Positions 11,859 through 22,875 of a stretch of DNA of 64,000 nucleotides are shown piece by piece; the stretch's first letter is position 1; each line of letters opens with the position of its first letter. The stretch comes from Elymus sibiricus (taxonomy: Eukaryota > Streptophyta > Magnoliopsida > Poales > Poaceae): NCBI GenBank assembly GCA_039707655.1, contig CM077674.1, positions 236,941,904 to 237,005,903 on the forward strand, in the 5' to 3' direction. A model generated the notes under the pieces. That model made no database searches. It saw only the letters and a list, made by a program, of their open reading frames with translations, and was not told the origin of the DNA. Both the position numbers and the translations under genes were made by a program.

Positions 11859-13713
11859 ATCAAAGGTAGCATGATAAGGATGTAGCCGGTAGTCTAGGAA
11901 TGTCATGTCCGAGTTTAAATTTCCTAGTAACAATTACTAGGAGTATTGAATTGCAGTGCGGATTCGATTCTCTAATTGGTGTTCTCGGCTGACAACAACC
12001 CAAAACCCGTAGAGTGACTAAGACAAGAATAGGTATTACTTCATCAAAAGTTCATAGGGTGTAGTGCAATGGTATGATATCCTCGAGATACGAGGGGGTA
12101 CTACTCGAAGGTAGAGCATAATAGAAGCTGAACTGGGTCGTTGACCTGCGACAGCAGATATCTTAACCTTGTCAAAAATTGACGAGGCACTGGAATGGAT
12201 TCCTTTCAGATATATTGGATAAGGACAACATGGTCGGAACCATAACTGCAAGGGATCAAATTAAGGATACCGGAAGAATCATACAGATGGATAAACATTT
12301 AGCAAGAAGCTTCCAAGACGGTCTACATCGTTTCTATGGGCATGAACACAGAGTTCAAGGACGACTCCTACTTCATCAATGCATAACCATTCATACACTT
12401 CCCGCTTTCGATGAAGTTATAGTGTTGAAAATTTTATCTGGCAAAACACCAGAAGAGTATGACTCATGAAAACTTTCGGGTTCACACGGATTAGGGGAGG
12501 CATTGGTTCAACCCAACGGGGTATCTTAGGAACATATACCACAAGCTGCAAGACTAAATAACACAAGCTCGAAAGTAGAGCATGGTTGGTCAATTCAGAT
12601 AAGACAATTTACCAAAGGCATTATGTATCAGGGGAAGAACTCACAAGGTGATTGAATATGAAGGACATTGTCGGATCATATTGCAACAATGGATCTGGCG
12701 ATCCACAACGGAGCTGACGTGAGTATCAGTACTCAATCAAAGGAAGAAATAATGCAAAGGCATCAGATTATAGAAACATTTGAATAGTTCGATGCTTAAA
12801 GAGGAAAGGAATTATGATTTCCGGAGCTATGTATTAGAATCATAAGCTCTGACCAAAATACAAGTAAGTTAAAACGACTTAGTTGGACAATCAAAGAAGG
12901 TTTGAATTGTCGAGAACCAGCTCATGTCCGGAATGACGTCTGAGCCGGAAAGATTATTTATAAGGGTCAACTGATGATTGTGTGCATTTGCACACATTTT
13001 ACATCAATATGATCAAAATGACAATCTCAAAAGATTTTTACTGAATATTGCTAGACATATGAAATTAACCATAATGCAAGTAGGCAAGAAACTCAAGAGT
13101 AATAGTCCACAGAGGATTTTCAGAAGATCAAATAACATTATGAAGTATCTTGTGAAACACATGAATCACTGGGGATGAACAGATCCCTGATAAGTGTGAG
13201 GAATTATTTGTAGATGTATTCACGTGGAATTGGAACTGCAAGGCAATAAGATCAAAGGATTCTCGGGACATCGGAGAGTATTTTGATGCATCCTGTAATA
13301 ACAAGAGCAACATAGAATGATTGTAAGAATGACAAGTGTATGTAGTTATCCATAGGGACTTATCGGTAGTAGGGAATTGCAGAGGCGATGAGCACAAAGG
13401 TCTCGGGAAACATTGAAGGTATCTTCAGAATCTTCTGGTGAATCAAGCCATCATTTGGAATGAGGGGCTCTCCGGGGGAAGTAGTTACGAGATCCTAATA
13501 TTAGAGTTAGTAAAATCTTTAACCCGAAAAGAAGAGAGATTAGTGTCCCAGCGTATAGAAGAGGAATAAAAGATTCTAATACCACCCATTTGAGATGTGG
13601 GCCCGTAAGCCACACAACAAGGTTAGTAAAATAGTTTTTCAAAGACTAGACTCAACTTTGGCCAAGGAGTTGGAAAGGGGGCTACCTACAGGCAGTCGGC
13701 TTTGATACCAACT
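11859..13713 (-). other. Non-coding internal domain of the LARD-like element
   Basis: Sequence between the CACTA end and the primer-binding site. It is A/G-rich on the plus strand with only short ORFs in either direction and no gag, protease, reverse transcriptase or integrase motif. This fits a LARD core, which is known to be non-coding but structured. Confidence 0.5.
13698..13710 (-). promoter_or_regulatory. Primer-binding site (Met initiator tRNA type)
   Basis: The minus strand reads TGGTATCAAAGCC, which differs by one base from the initiator-Met complement TGGTATCAGAGC over 12 positions. It lies 3 bp inside the LTR end at 13714. This fixes the element's orientation and the inner LTR border. 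Confidence 0.75.
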
Positions 13714-16700
13714 TGTGACGCCCCCGATTTGATCGTACACTAATCATACATGCAAGTGTACACGATCAAGCTCGGAGACTCACGGGAAGATATCACAACA
13801 CAACTCTAAACACAAATTAAAATAATACCAGCTTCATATTACAAGCCAGGGGCCTCAAGGGCTCAAATACAAATGAGTCAGCGGAAGCAACAATATCTGA
13901 GTATAGACATAAGTAAACAAGTTTGCCTTAAGAAGACTAGCACAAACTAGGATACGTAGATCAAAAGGGCGCAGGCCTCTTATCTGGGAGCCTCCTAGCT
14001 ACTCCTGGCCGTCAGTGTCCTCCATGTAGTAGTAGACTCCGTCGGGGTAGTAGTAGCCGTTAGTGGGGGCAGTTGGCTCTGGGGATCCACCATCTGATCG
14101 CAACAATCGAGTATAGGGGGGAAGGGGGAGCAAAGCAACCATAAGTACTCATCCAAAGTACTCGCAAGACTTACATCAGATCTATGCTACTTAAGCATCA
14201 GTATCAAATGAAAGCGGTAGTATCTGTGGACTAAACTGTAGAATGCCAGAATAAGAGGGGGAGAAGCTAGTCCTATCGAAGACTATGCTTCTGGCGGCCT
14301 CCATCTTGAAGCAGGGGAAGAGAGTAGTTGGTAAGTTAACCAAGTATCAATGTACAGCATAATCCTACCCGACGATCCTCTCCTCGTCACGCGGTGGGAG
14401 AGCGATCACCGGGTTGTATCTGTCACTTGTAAGGGTGTGTTTTATTAAGTATCCGGTTCTAGTTGTAAGAGATCGGAATACAACTCCAGGTCATCCTTTT
14501 ACTAAGGGACACGGCTATTTGAATAGATAAACTTCCCTGCAGGGGTGCACCAGATTACCCAACACGCTCGACTCCTCTGGCAGGACTGCCATCCTCGGAA
14601 GATTAACATGTCGCAGCCCTACCTAGGCTCAACAGAGAGGTCAGCACGCCGGACTAAACCCTATGTGCGCAGGGGTCTGGGCCCATCACCCATTGCACTC
14701 CTGCACGCTGCATACGCGACCGGTGAGCAGACCTGGCAACCTCCATTACAAAGGCAGGTGCTTACGCGGTCCAACTCGGTGCGCGCCGCTCAGTCGCTGA
14801 TGTCTAGAAAGCTTTGGCTGATACCATGATGTCGAGTGCCCATAACTTTCCCACGTAGTTGGTTAGTGCGAAATGGATCGTAGCCAGACACAGATCAAAT
14901 ACCCAATCTCATTAAGTGTGTTATTTTGAAGTAACTGTGGACAACGACCAGGGATCAGGCCCACCTCTCTCCTGGGTCATCTCAACCTGCCCTGTCGCTC
15001 CCCCACAAAGAGTCACTCGGGGGCCGTCGGGAACCCAGGTCCATCACTACCTAGATGAAACCACCTACCCTTGCAACCCCCACATTCTCGAATCACCTGC
15101 GGGTACTCTACGAGCCGACCCGACTTTAGTCCCAAAATTGTAACATGTGTAATATGTATATATATACCCATGATCGCCACCCGCAGTGATCACGGCCCGA
15201 TAGTATTGCAAGGCAGATAGACAAGAATGTAGGGCCACTGATGATAAACTAGCAACCTATACTAAGCATTTAGGATTGCAGGTAAAGGTATCAATAGTAG
15301 TAGCAAAGACAGGCTATGCAGCAGAATAGGATCAACCAATAAATAGTAACAGTTACACTACTCTAATGCAAGCAGTAGAGAGAAGGAGTAGGCGGTATCG
15401 AGATGATCAAGGAGGTTTTGCTTGCCTGGAAGCTCTGAGGAAAGTGGCTGGTCGTCAGTGGTGTAGTCGAAACCGGGAGCAGCGTCGGCCTCGATGTCTA
15501 TAGGAAAGAAGAGGGGGAAGAAACAATAAATATAAAGCAGACAAATGCATCATGATGCATGACATGGCAATATGTTGTGTCGGGTGTGGACTAACGTAGT
15601 GCTACACGTTACAGGCGACGCGAAAAAACATCTGGAGTGTTTTCCCGGTTTCGGACATCTGTCAGACAGATGACCGGAGGGGACGGTTCCATGTTCAGAT
15701 AGCTAGATGTATCTTACAAGCATGTGGGTAGCGTATTCGGGTTCGTCTCATTTTTTTGATCAACTTTCATATAGAAAACTTTTTCATCCGAGTTACGGAT
15801 TATTTTATATGAATTTTCAATGTTTTAAATGATTTTATGAAATTTATGTAATTATTTAATTCGAATTATAAAATAGGGAAAATGGTACGTGCACCCACTG
15901 TTGTACCCAGCCAGAGAGGCTGAGAGGCTGACAGTGGGGCTAGTCAACTGCTGACTCAGCAGTTGACTGAGTCAAATTGACTGGTCAAAGGGACCAGTGG
16001 GCCCACATGTCATTGACTAAGTATTTTAACAGTGGTTTAAATTAACTATTTAACTTAATTAGGTGGTGGGACCCGGATGTCAGTTACCTAAATAAGAGGG
16101 GGTTTATTACTAATTGGGATTAGCCCGTAAACTAACTGGGCCGGCCCCACATGTTAGTGGCACAGCCGGCCTAGACTACACGCGCGCACACACGAGGGCA
16201 GGGCCGCCGGCGGCCACGACCACAATCAGCGGTGGCCAGCGAAGGGGAGCTGGGGCCCTGCCAGGGGCAGCCGGGCGCCGGCGGGTACAGCCGGACACCG
16301 GCGGGCATGGCTAGGACCTATCGGGGTGACACCCGAGCAGCAACAGAGGAGTGACAAGGTAGTGGGATGCGGCCCGGGGGGACGCACGCGCGTGAGGGCA
16401 TGACCTGGGACGAACAGAGGCGCGGGGAGCACGGCCGTCGGTGCGGAGAGCTCGTGTGGGAGTGAGCCCAGTGTGGCTACGATGGGGATTCGGCCATGGA
16501 GGGCGCGAGCTCGCGGGCGACACTACGACGACAGATCGATGGGGATAAAGCCGGGAATCAAAGGAGGGGCTCACTGCGAGGCTCGGGGACGTGGTCCGGG
16601 TGGCCGGGGTGGTCCGTAGCTGCGGCGAGCACCAGCGAGATGCTGCGGCCATGGTGGAGAAGACAACCCTATGGCGAGGCTACGGGGCCTCCCGTCTCGG

Positions 16701-17503
16701 GTTCTTCGGTGGCGACAAATGCGGGGATGCTCTTGGACACCGTGGCTCTGTGAGTTGCGGCGACTGGCCACGGTGGTGTCGAGGCAGCGGCGACGGCTGC
16801 GTTCGGCCAAGTGCGTGGAAAAGCAAATCGATGCGAGGGGAAGAGTGCGGGGGTTCGGGTTCGATGCGGGAGGGCTGGGGGGTCAAGTAGGCGTCGGGGA
16901 GGTGCCGGATGGCCACCACACACGGCATGGCACGGCCATGGCCGGCGGATGGACGCCACGCACTCCCTCTGCCTCCTGTAGCAGGAGGTAGAGGAGGGCA
17001 GTGGTGGGCTCGGGCGACCTACTGTAGCACTAGGTCTAAGTGCACAGTAGGCTTTAGCCCTTCCCCTTTTTATTTTTCTGTCAAATAAATATCTACTGCA
17101 TTGCATTTATTTGAGTGAGCAAACGATTTTTGTTGTATGTGAAACTTAGTGAAAATTCATGCACGACATTGTGGTGTCACATATAAAGTTTCAGAGCACT
17201 CTGAATAGTTTAATTATTTTAAGAAATTAAAAAGGTCAAATAAATGGCTGTTGTATCACTTTAAATATTTTAGGGGCAATTTAAAAGTCCAATTGATGTT
17301 GGTTTCTGCATTATAATTATACAGCGAATATTTGCAACATTATGTACATTTTAGTTTTCATGTTTGTGGAAAATTATTTTTGACTTGCAATTAAAATTTG
17401 AATTTAACTTGGGTTTTATCAAAGAGAAATTTGGCTAGGTAAAACATGATGATATGGCACCATTAGCGAGGGATTACTGTGGCATTATTCTCGGGGTGTT
17501 ACA
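13714..17503 (-). repeat. LARD-like 5' LTR
   Basis: A 3790-bp LTR bounded by TGTAACACCCC (minus strand at 17503) and GGCGTCACA (13714). It shows the same succession of blocks, in reverse, as the plus-strand copy at 46821-50996: a GC-rich region (about 16140-16980), TTGACC motifs (about 15900-16000) and the CACCCCTGCAGGG block with a one-base-altered palindrome at 14515-14526. Short ORFs in the GC-rich part are overlapping in all frames and are not believed to be genes. Confidence 0.65.
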
Positions 17504-17772
17504 CCGGGGGAGGCGTGCGAGCAGTGTTCCGCTGCGTAGGCTTACCGGGAGGCGTGCGAGTAGTACAACGCTGCGCAGGCTCACCGGGAAGCGCGCGCTT
17601 TGACCTACATGCTCCATCGCCGCCCGCCTCTCTCCCAACTTCTCCATTAATGGCGCCCGAGACGATGATTAATATGTAGGCGGCCTTACTGCCCGATCAC
17701 TCACAATCCTCTCTCTTCGCCTTCCCATTCCCCTCTCTCCCGAATCCTATCTCTCAGAGCTCCAACTACGCC
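17504..17772 (+). promoter_or_regulatory. Upstream region with GGAGGCGTGCGAG repeats
   Basis: Three imperfect copies of a 40-50-bp unit containing GGGAGGCGTGCGAG.AGT and CGCTGCG.AGGC occur at about 17506-17600. A leader-like C/T-rich stretch ending at the ATG at 17773 follows. This probably corresponds to the promoter and 5' leader of the next ORF. Confidence 0.35.
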
Positions 17773-18383
17773 ATGGCACACAAGGATCATCTGCCACCAG
17801 TCTTCCGGTTCGGTGAAGTCGAGTCTGAGCCGGAGGAGATAGAACATAAGGAGGACTGGGACCTCATGAACATGGCCCTGCACAAGCTGGCCACACCGGA
17901 TGCTGCCCTCGCGCCCGTCCCAGCTCCCATCCCTGCGCCCGCGCCAGCGACAATTCCTGTGGCATTGACGGGCTGGTCGCCGAGCACCATCGCAGGGCTG
18001 GAAGCCGCAGGCGTCAGCGAGGTCCCCGCGGACCCATGCGAGCTCGTGTACGTGCCAGCGCCCCCGCCCGTGCTCATGCACGACCCTGCACCCACTGTGG
18101 CGCCGGTCCCCATGTGCGTGGCTGCACCTGCCGCGCACATGCCCGTGCGCGCGCCTGCACCCGCCCCGCCCCCATCAGCGTCATATGTCACCGCCGTCGA
18201 CCGCTACCTCGCAGCGCCGCTAGTCCCCGCCCCCCGCCCCCAGCCTGTCGATCGCACAAAGACCGACTCATTGATTTGCAAGTCAAGAGCATTATGAGCT
18301 TGATTGAAGACTTGAGCAAAGGCGTCCCGGAGGAAGACAACGACAGCACAGCACGTGGCGGCGGCCGCCGCCGCCGCAATTAA
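17773..18383 (+). pseudogene. Pro/Ala-rich protein of unknown function, frameshifted
   Basis: The ATG at 17773 follows a C/T-rich leader. Frame 1 runs 174 codons. It has an acidic N-terminus (about residues 15-35), then about 100 residues rich in Ala, Pro and Val, and goes out of frame near 18240. In the other frame, from about 18250 to the stop at 18383, the sequence encodes an amphipathic helix (LQVKSIMSLIEDLS), an acidic turn and a Gly/Arg-rich tail. That looks like a real C-terminus, so a small indel has probably split one gene. I do not recognise a family. It lies 2.4 kb upstream of the exonuclease-like gene on the same strand. The Pro/Ala part is low complexity, so database hits there would mean little. 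Confidence 0.35.
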
Positions 18384-19003
18384 TTTTTTGTTTTGTTTAA
18401 GATTGCATGAATGTAAAGTGACTGTGTGACTGAATGAAATTTATGGTTTGTTCAACTGGGTGTTTATTTTCTGAATGTACAACTTATCAAAGTGAAGAAC
18501 AAAAAACATCAAAGCTGTATCTCTGAATAAGTCCCTCATCACAAACATTTCAGAGTTTACACCCGTATACAAAGCGAGAGCTAGGGTTCCTTCGCCACAA
18601 AGCCAAGGGAAATCTTGGCGCGCAGGATTTGTGCATCGCTTCATTGCAAACGAGTTTGTATGATGACCCGTGTGCTTAGTACAGACAATTTGGTAAGAGT
18701 TGCATCTGTCATATTGGGTATATTGCCATTTGTCAAATTGGAAACTTGGCATTTGTCAATCTAGTAACATTGCCATTTGTGAACCTTGCAACCCTGACAT
18801 TTCTCAAATTTCACAGCTAAAAATCATTACTGTCTAATTTTAGAACTAAAATTCAATAAGCATAGATTTCATTCATAGATTATACAAAAGTTCAACTCGA
18901 CAGCTGAACCAAGCAAACTTTTCCCCAATTGTTGCCAAGCACGTACTGAATTAGCTAGTTCAACTATATATACTAGCTAATTTAAGTACGTAGTACAGTT
19001 CAA

Positions 19004-19067
<64 letters not shown>

Positions 19068-19155
19068 AGATGAACAGGACAAAATAGCCCCTAAATACTA
19101 CTACTACGGAGGGGCTTTGTACTGCTTCCACCTGCCTCTCCTCTGCCGAGCGCGC
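18384..19155. other. A/T-rich spacer with short direct repeats and an AT microsatellite
   Basis: No gene. Four degenerate copies of a motif near GCCATTTGTCAAATT lie at about 18720-18810, spaced 22-25 bp. A long AT dinucleotide run follows at 19006-19064. No transposon ends were identified. Confidence 0.45.
19006..19064. repeat. (AT)n microsatellite
   Basis: An uninterrupted AT dinucleotide run of 59 bp. Likely length-polymorphic. Confidence 0.95.
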
Positions 19156-19824
19156 TTAGTAAGAGGAAGAGAAGGAAGAGGCTACCGACGAGCTAGAGGA
19201 GTCGAATCTGTCGCCTGCCGCTGCTGCCCTCAGTCGCTTTTGATGCTGCCTCTCGAAGCGGCGGGACTCCTCATAGATCTTCTCATTCCGCACCACTGCT
19301 GCCGCTTCTGCTGCTGCCATGGCGGCGTTAAGCTTCATTGCGTGCGTGACCTGGCGCTCCTCCTCCTCCCCTAGGAAGTTGATGTAGCGCGCAAGCTCGC
19401 TGACGCTAATGTTGAGCACCTTGCCTTCGGCAACCTTCATCTCCCGCCTTCGGGCCGTGGTAGCAGAGCGGGTGATGACCCCGGTGGCCGATGGTGGGGT
19501 GGTGTCCATGGTGGCCGATGGTGGGGTGGTGGGAACTGCGGCCGACGGTAGGGTGGCAGCCACGGTGGCCACATGCCGCCTTCGGGCCGCGGTGGCGGAG
19601 CGGGTGATGGCCATGGTGGCCGATGTAGGATGACGGCCAGGATGGCCAACGGTGGCCGATGACGAGGTGATGGCCAGGATGGTGGGGTGGCCGCCACTGC
19701 AGCCGATGTTGGGGTGGCGGACACAGTGGCCAGCAACAGCTGCCCTCAGGCAACGGCGGCGGAATGTGTGGTGGGTGTGGTGCGCACACCCAACAGGGAC
19801 GCCACGCACACTACGTGTGGCCAT
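19156..19824 (-). CDS. Low-complexity protein of unknown function, coiled-coil C-terminus
   Basis: The open frame of 222 codons runs antisense to its neighbours. The N-terminal 120 or so residues are built of short imperfect repeats rich in His, Pro, Thr and Ser, arising from DNA repeats of the type GGTGGCCGATGG (about 19480-19690). The C-terminal 90 residues differ. They form a charged helix (EEEERQVTHAMKLNAAMAAA) with Ala/Glu/Arg heptads and a Ser-rich tail ending SSSY. The helix is the most protein-like part. An upstream ATG at 19913 in another frame suggests a possible frameshift in the N-terminal part. No family is recognised. It may be a captured host fragment or an accessory gene of the CACTA. 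Confidence 0.35.
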   Translation of the reverse strand: MATRSVRGVPVGCAHHTHHTFRRRCLRAAVAGHCVRHPNIGCSGGHPTILAITSSSATVGHPGRHPTSATMAITRSATAARRRHVATVAATLPSAAVPTTPPSATMDTTPPSATGVITRSATTARRREMKVAEGKVLNISVSELARYINFLGEEEERQVTHAMKLNAAMAAAEAAAVVRNEKIYEESRRFERQHQKRLRAAAAGDRFDSSSSSVASSFSSSY

Positions 19825-20835
19825 GGACTGTGCCGCCGCCGAGGGGTAGCGTCCCAGCTGGAGCTATCCTCTGACGGCGGTGTGGCTAAGCGACGACGAT
19901 GGACCAGTGCCATTAGCGATTGTGGGAGAAGCAGAAGAGTTAAGCTAGGGGGAGGGAGAGGAAATTGCGATCCAGAGTTGCCGCCCGTGAGGGTTTTTAT
20001 AAAGCAGGCCACTAAGCATTATGGTTTTGGGGGACTTCGACGAGCCGGGCAGGAAGCTTGTACGGTTGCGCGTGCGAACTTGTGCGGTTGTGAGGGAACC
20101 TGCGCACCGACGATTCATTGGCGCCTCTTCGAGCGGACGGGTGGTCAAAATAAGCTCCTGTGCGGTGCTCAAGCTTGCACTTGAATCCTCATGTGCCAAT
20201 GCAGTGACAAGACGTGCGAGAGGAGGACGAAATGACATGTGCACATATGGTTAATCGAAAAATGCGTTTGTGATTCAATTACCTAGCATACGGTCGTTCT
20301 ATACGCAGCGCCGCGGATGTTGTTTGCCCATGGGGTGATGTGAAGCGCGACGTCGTTTCACATCACGTCCTCGGCTCGCAACCGCCGACTGGCTGTAGAC
20401 TACCATTCCCTGCGTGTTCAAGTGATCTATGTGTGTGGTTGGCTGGTTGCTCATGGCTGAGGCGGCCACGGCGCGCTCTGATGGCGTCCCTCCACGCGTG
20501 CTCTGCTCGTGTCCCTCCACCCCTCCGCCCGCGCTCTGCTCACGTCCCTTCGTCCCTCCGCACGCTCTGCCCGCGTCCCTCCACGTGCGCTGACAGCGGT
20601 TGTGGCCGGCGCATGATCGATCACGTACGTTTGGGGCGCCATATGCATGCGGTTGAGCCGGGCGCGGCCCCACGATGCAGTTACCCACTGAAAAAATTGC
20701 CATGCGGACGTACCGAGATTCCAGGCAGTTCGGCCCCCATTTATTCCCGCGGCCATTTACCTTCATCTCTCACGCCCCACAACACAATAAGCACACCCAC
20801 GATGACACATACAGAGAGAATACCAAGTGGCTCTA
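19825..20835. other. GC-rich spacer upstream of the exonuclease-like gene
   Basis: About 1 kb has overlapping ORFs in several frames but nothing recognisable. It holds a 32-bp inverted repeat at 20335-20366. C/T-rich tandem-like CGTCCCTCCACGC motifs occur at about 20480-20590. A leader-like stretch precedes the ATG at 20836. It probably contains the promoters of both divergent neighbours. Confidence 0.35.
20335..20366. repeat. Short perfect-arm inverted repeat
   Basis: Arms GTGATGTGAA and TTCACATCAC (10 bp each) flank a 12-bp centre containing CGACGTCG, itself palindromic. It lies about 470 bp upstream of the exonuclease-like ATG. It may be a regulatory or hairpin site. Nothing further can be shown. 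Confidence 0.5.
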
Positions 20836-21532
20836 ATGGCGCTCCCAGCGGCTCCAATGGCGCTCCCAGCGGCTGACGACGACGTTGTGCGGCAGTTCAC
20901 CATGCCTAACGTAGTGGACACCCACGCGAGGGACAAGGTCCTCTCGGTGGTGTACACCAAATCCGGTCTCGGTGGAGAGGTGCATCAATGATATGGAGCA
21001 ATTGCTTGCTGAGGACCCGTACAAAGTGGTCAACTTCGACCTCGAGTTCACCGGCGGTCATGCCGGGTATGATCAGAAGGTTGTCGTCACCCAGTTGTGC
21101 ATGCGCGATCAAGCCCTCGTCTGCCACTACTGCCTGGCCACAAGGCCTTGTGAGCATTTCACTAGTTTTATCAACAGCCCCGACTACAGTTTTGCTACGG
21201 TGGACACCGTGAATGATCGAAATGTGCTCCATACTTCGGGCTTGGCCTGCCAGAGGCTTGTCGACAACCACGGCCATTACAAGTGCACCACGAAGGAGAA
21301 GGACTCTCTGGTTGACCTCACCGCGGCCATCATCAACCCCTACTATAGTAGCATGAAGGATGAGTGCAAGCAGGACAGGATCTCCTGGCATAGTGCTTGG
21401 GTGGATAAACTGGATGAAGTGCACATCAAGTACGCGGCCAAGGACGTGTACACAAGCTACGAGATGTATAGCTTTCTGACCCAGGCGAGGGATAGATCGA
21501 TTGAGCAGGGGCGGCCAGCGTCACAAGAATAG
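20836..21532 (+). pseudogene. DEDDy 3'-5' exonuclease-like gene in a CACTA element
   Basis: The ATG at 20836 opens an N-terminal frame of 45 or so codons, with a 21-bp duplication just after the start. A one-step frame change near 20965 puts the rest (20972-21532, 186 codons) in another frame. That second part has the layout of a WRN-like DEDDy exonuclease domain: motif I FDLEF (Asp23, Glu25 counted from 20972), a motif II Asp in NDRNVL, and motif III YAAKDVY with Tyr and Asp. All four expected acidic residues and the Tyr are present, so the domain itself looks intact. The family removes nucleotides from DNA or RNA 3' ends. The C-terminus is a short tail. The length (about 230 residues overall) suits a single-domain plant exonuclease-like protein. 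The position, 0.8 kb from a CACTA terminus, suggests capture by the transposon. If the frame change is an assembly error or an intron, the gene could be intact. Confidence 0.6.
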
Positions 21533-21869
21533 TAGACGATCATTTTCTCTAGTTTAGTATGCATATAATTGTTTACTTAGGTGTGCAAAGGTTATATGTG
21601 GTCTCTTATGTAATTGGACATTTATTTTGGCCATGTAGTCATGTTTTTATAAGCACATACGTTGTTTTTCTGCAGAAATAGCATAGAGATGTTGTGCAGT
21701 ACGTGAGCAAATCGTATCGCACACAGATTAACCTACGTAACCCGTCGGTGATGATTTCATCAATCGCTGACAATTGCTTACCAGCAAGCGTTTGCTCACA
21801 ACACACACAGATTATTAGAAGGAATCATGTGTGTTCTTATCGGTCTTCTCACACAATTCTGATTACTCA
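21533..21869. other. 3' flank of the exonuclease-like gene
   Basis: A/T-rich sequence after the stop with no gene. It carries the first ATCGCACACAGATT motifs of the subterminal repeat region. Confidence 0.35.
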
Positions 21870-22305
21870 TCTGTTTACCGTGCATCACACACACCTTGCT
21901 AGGCCCATGCATTTCTGTTATTTTGGGTCATCGCAAACAATTCATCTCACTGAACAGTATGCCGTATATCGGACACATCTATATCTGGCTAGCCGTTTCT
22001 GTTTTTCATCATCATCACAAACAGGTCATCCGAGTGAACTGTATGCCGTCTATCACACACAACTGCATTTGGCTAGCCATTTCTATTCTTCTGCCTCATC
22101 GCCAATAGTTTTTATGAATCAACTATATGCCACGTATCGCACACGCACCTATTTTCTGAATCGTATTTGATGGATCTGCCATTGCACACAGTTCATTTCA
22201 TTGGTGACGGTTTTGTTTCCATGTCGTTTGTGATTTATGCTTCGCACACAGTTTCTCGATTGGTCTTTGATACATGTGTCATGTTAGGACCATCCTGCAG
22301 TAGTG
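21870..22305. repeat. CACTA subterminal repeats and right terminus
   Basis: About three and a half diverged tandem units of roughly 83 bp begin near 21870, 21951, 22036 and 22118. They share ATGCC.T.TATC.CACAC, TGGCTAGCC.TTTCT and TCATC.CAAACA.TTCAT. The terminal 11 bp is CTGCAGTAGTG. Subterminal repeats next to a CACTA end are the expected transposase-binding region. Confidence 0.6.
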
Positions 22306-22378
22306 CCCCTTTGGCATCGAGACACCAAAAGGGTAGAGAGCACACCTATGATCCAAGGTGGTAGCATTCCACTAGTCG

Positions 22379-22875
22379 TCACCAGTCGTGCTCCTTGTTC
22401 TCGGACTCCTCTGCAGCAGGTGGAGGAGAAGCCGCTGGAGTCTGATCCACATCTGAGTGTGACCACTTACAGTTCTTCTGGATCCACTCCTCCTTAGAAG
22501 TGATGCATCTCTCGGAGCCACTAGCAACATCCAGGCCAACATGCCTCATGGCCTTGTCACAATGGCGCGCCTCCTTCTGCACCACATGAGCCTTGTACTG
22601 GCCCTTAGCCTGCATGCAGAACAACTTCTTCATCTTCTCCTTGAGTTTGTTAGCCCAAGATGCTCCTCACCGGAAGGCATATAGTCTGGTTCCTCATCAT
22701 TGTCTGACTCAACTGTAGGAGCCTCTGAGTGAGGGGCATGAGTACCCCAGTGCTCCTTCTGCCTCAGGTGGATGATCTCATGACGAACCAAGTTGTCAGC
22801 CACAAACATCTCACCAGGAAAAGCGGATACCCATGTCTTCTCTATAAGCAGCATCAGGTAAGGCCCATAGATGGC
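22379..22875 (-). pseudogene. C-terminal part of the env-like ORF of Copia C
   Basis: This part continues exactly where the segment ending at 41548 stops. Joined across the Copia A insertion, the two give one continuous reading frame at the junction codon. It encodes a conserved-looking segment (about 22854-22660) followed by an acidic stretch. After a frameshift near 22660 comes a basic Cys/Lys-rich part and a Pro/Glu-rich tail ending at the stop 22379-22381. No transmembrane segment is evident. It is named env-like only from its position downstream of pol in a Sirevirus-type element. The function of such ORFs in plants is unproven. Confidence 0.5.

Larger units (their letters stand above)
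11859..17503 (-). mobile_element. LARD-like retrotransposon fragment (5' LTR and part of internal domain)
   Basis: Read on the minus strand, the fragment starts with a 3790-bp LTR (17503 to 13714). A Met-tRNA-type primer-binding site follows, then about 1.85 kb of internal domain ending at the CACTA terminus at 11858. The LTR begins TGTAACACCCC and ends GGGGGCGTCACA, as does the solo LTR at 46821-50996. The internal domain has no convincing ORF, as expected for LARD elements (large retrotransposon derivatives with long LTRs and a non-coding core). The other LTR is absent. Most likely the CACTA inserted into or truncated the internal domain. No target duplication was found. Confidence 0.65.
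17504..22305 (+). mobile_element. CACTA transposon, right part with carried genes
   Basis: The right end is CTGCAGTAGTG at 22305, the reverse complement of a CACTACTGCAG terminus. It is preceded by an array of roughly 83-bp subterminal repeats. Three ORF regions lie inside: Pro/Ala-rich (plus), low-complexity (minus) and DEDDy exonuclease-like (plus). No transposase was found. The left side abuts the LARD LTR at 17503, so the CACTA left end is missing or displaced. Assignment of all genes here to one element is inference from position. Confidence 0.5.

Noticed and set aside
16114..17106. Overlapping Arg/Pro-rich ORFs on both strands
   Set aside because: Same GC-rich portion of a LARD LTR as at 47300-48350. 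Frames are not conserved between the two copies.
19006..19064. AT-rich run as a replication origin or scaffold site
   Set aside because: A simple AT microsatellite with no supporting motif.
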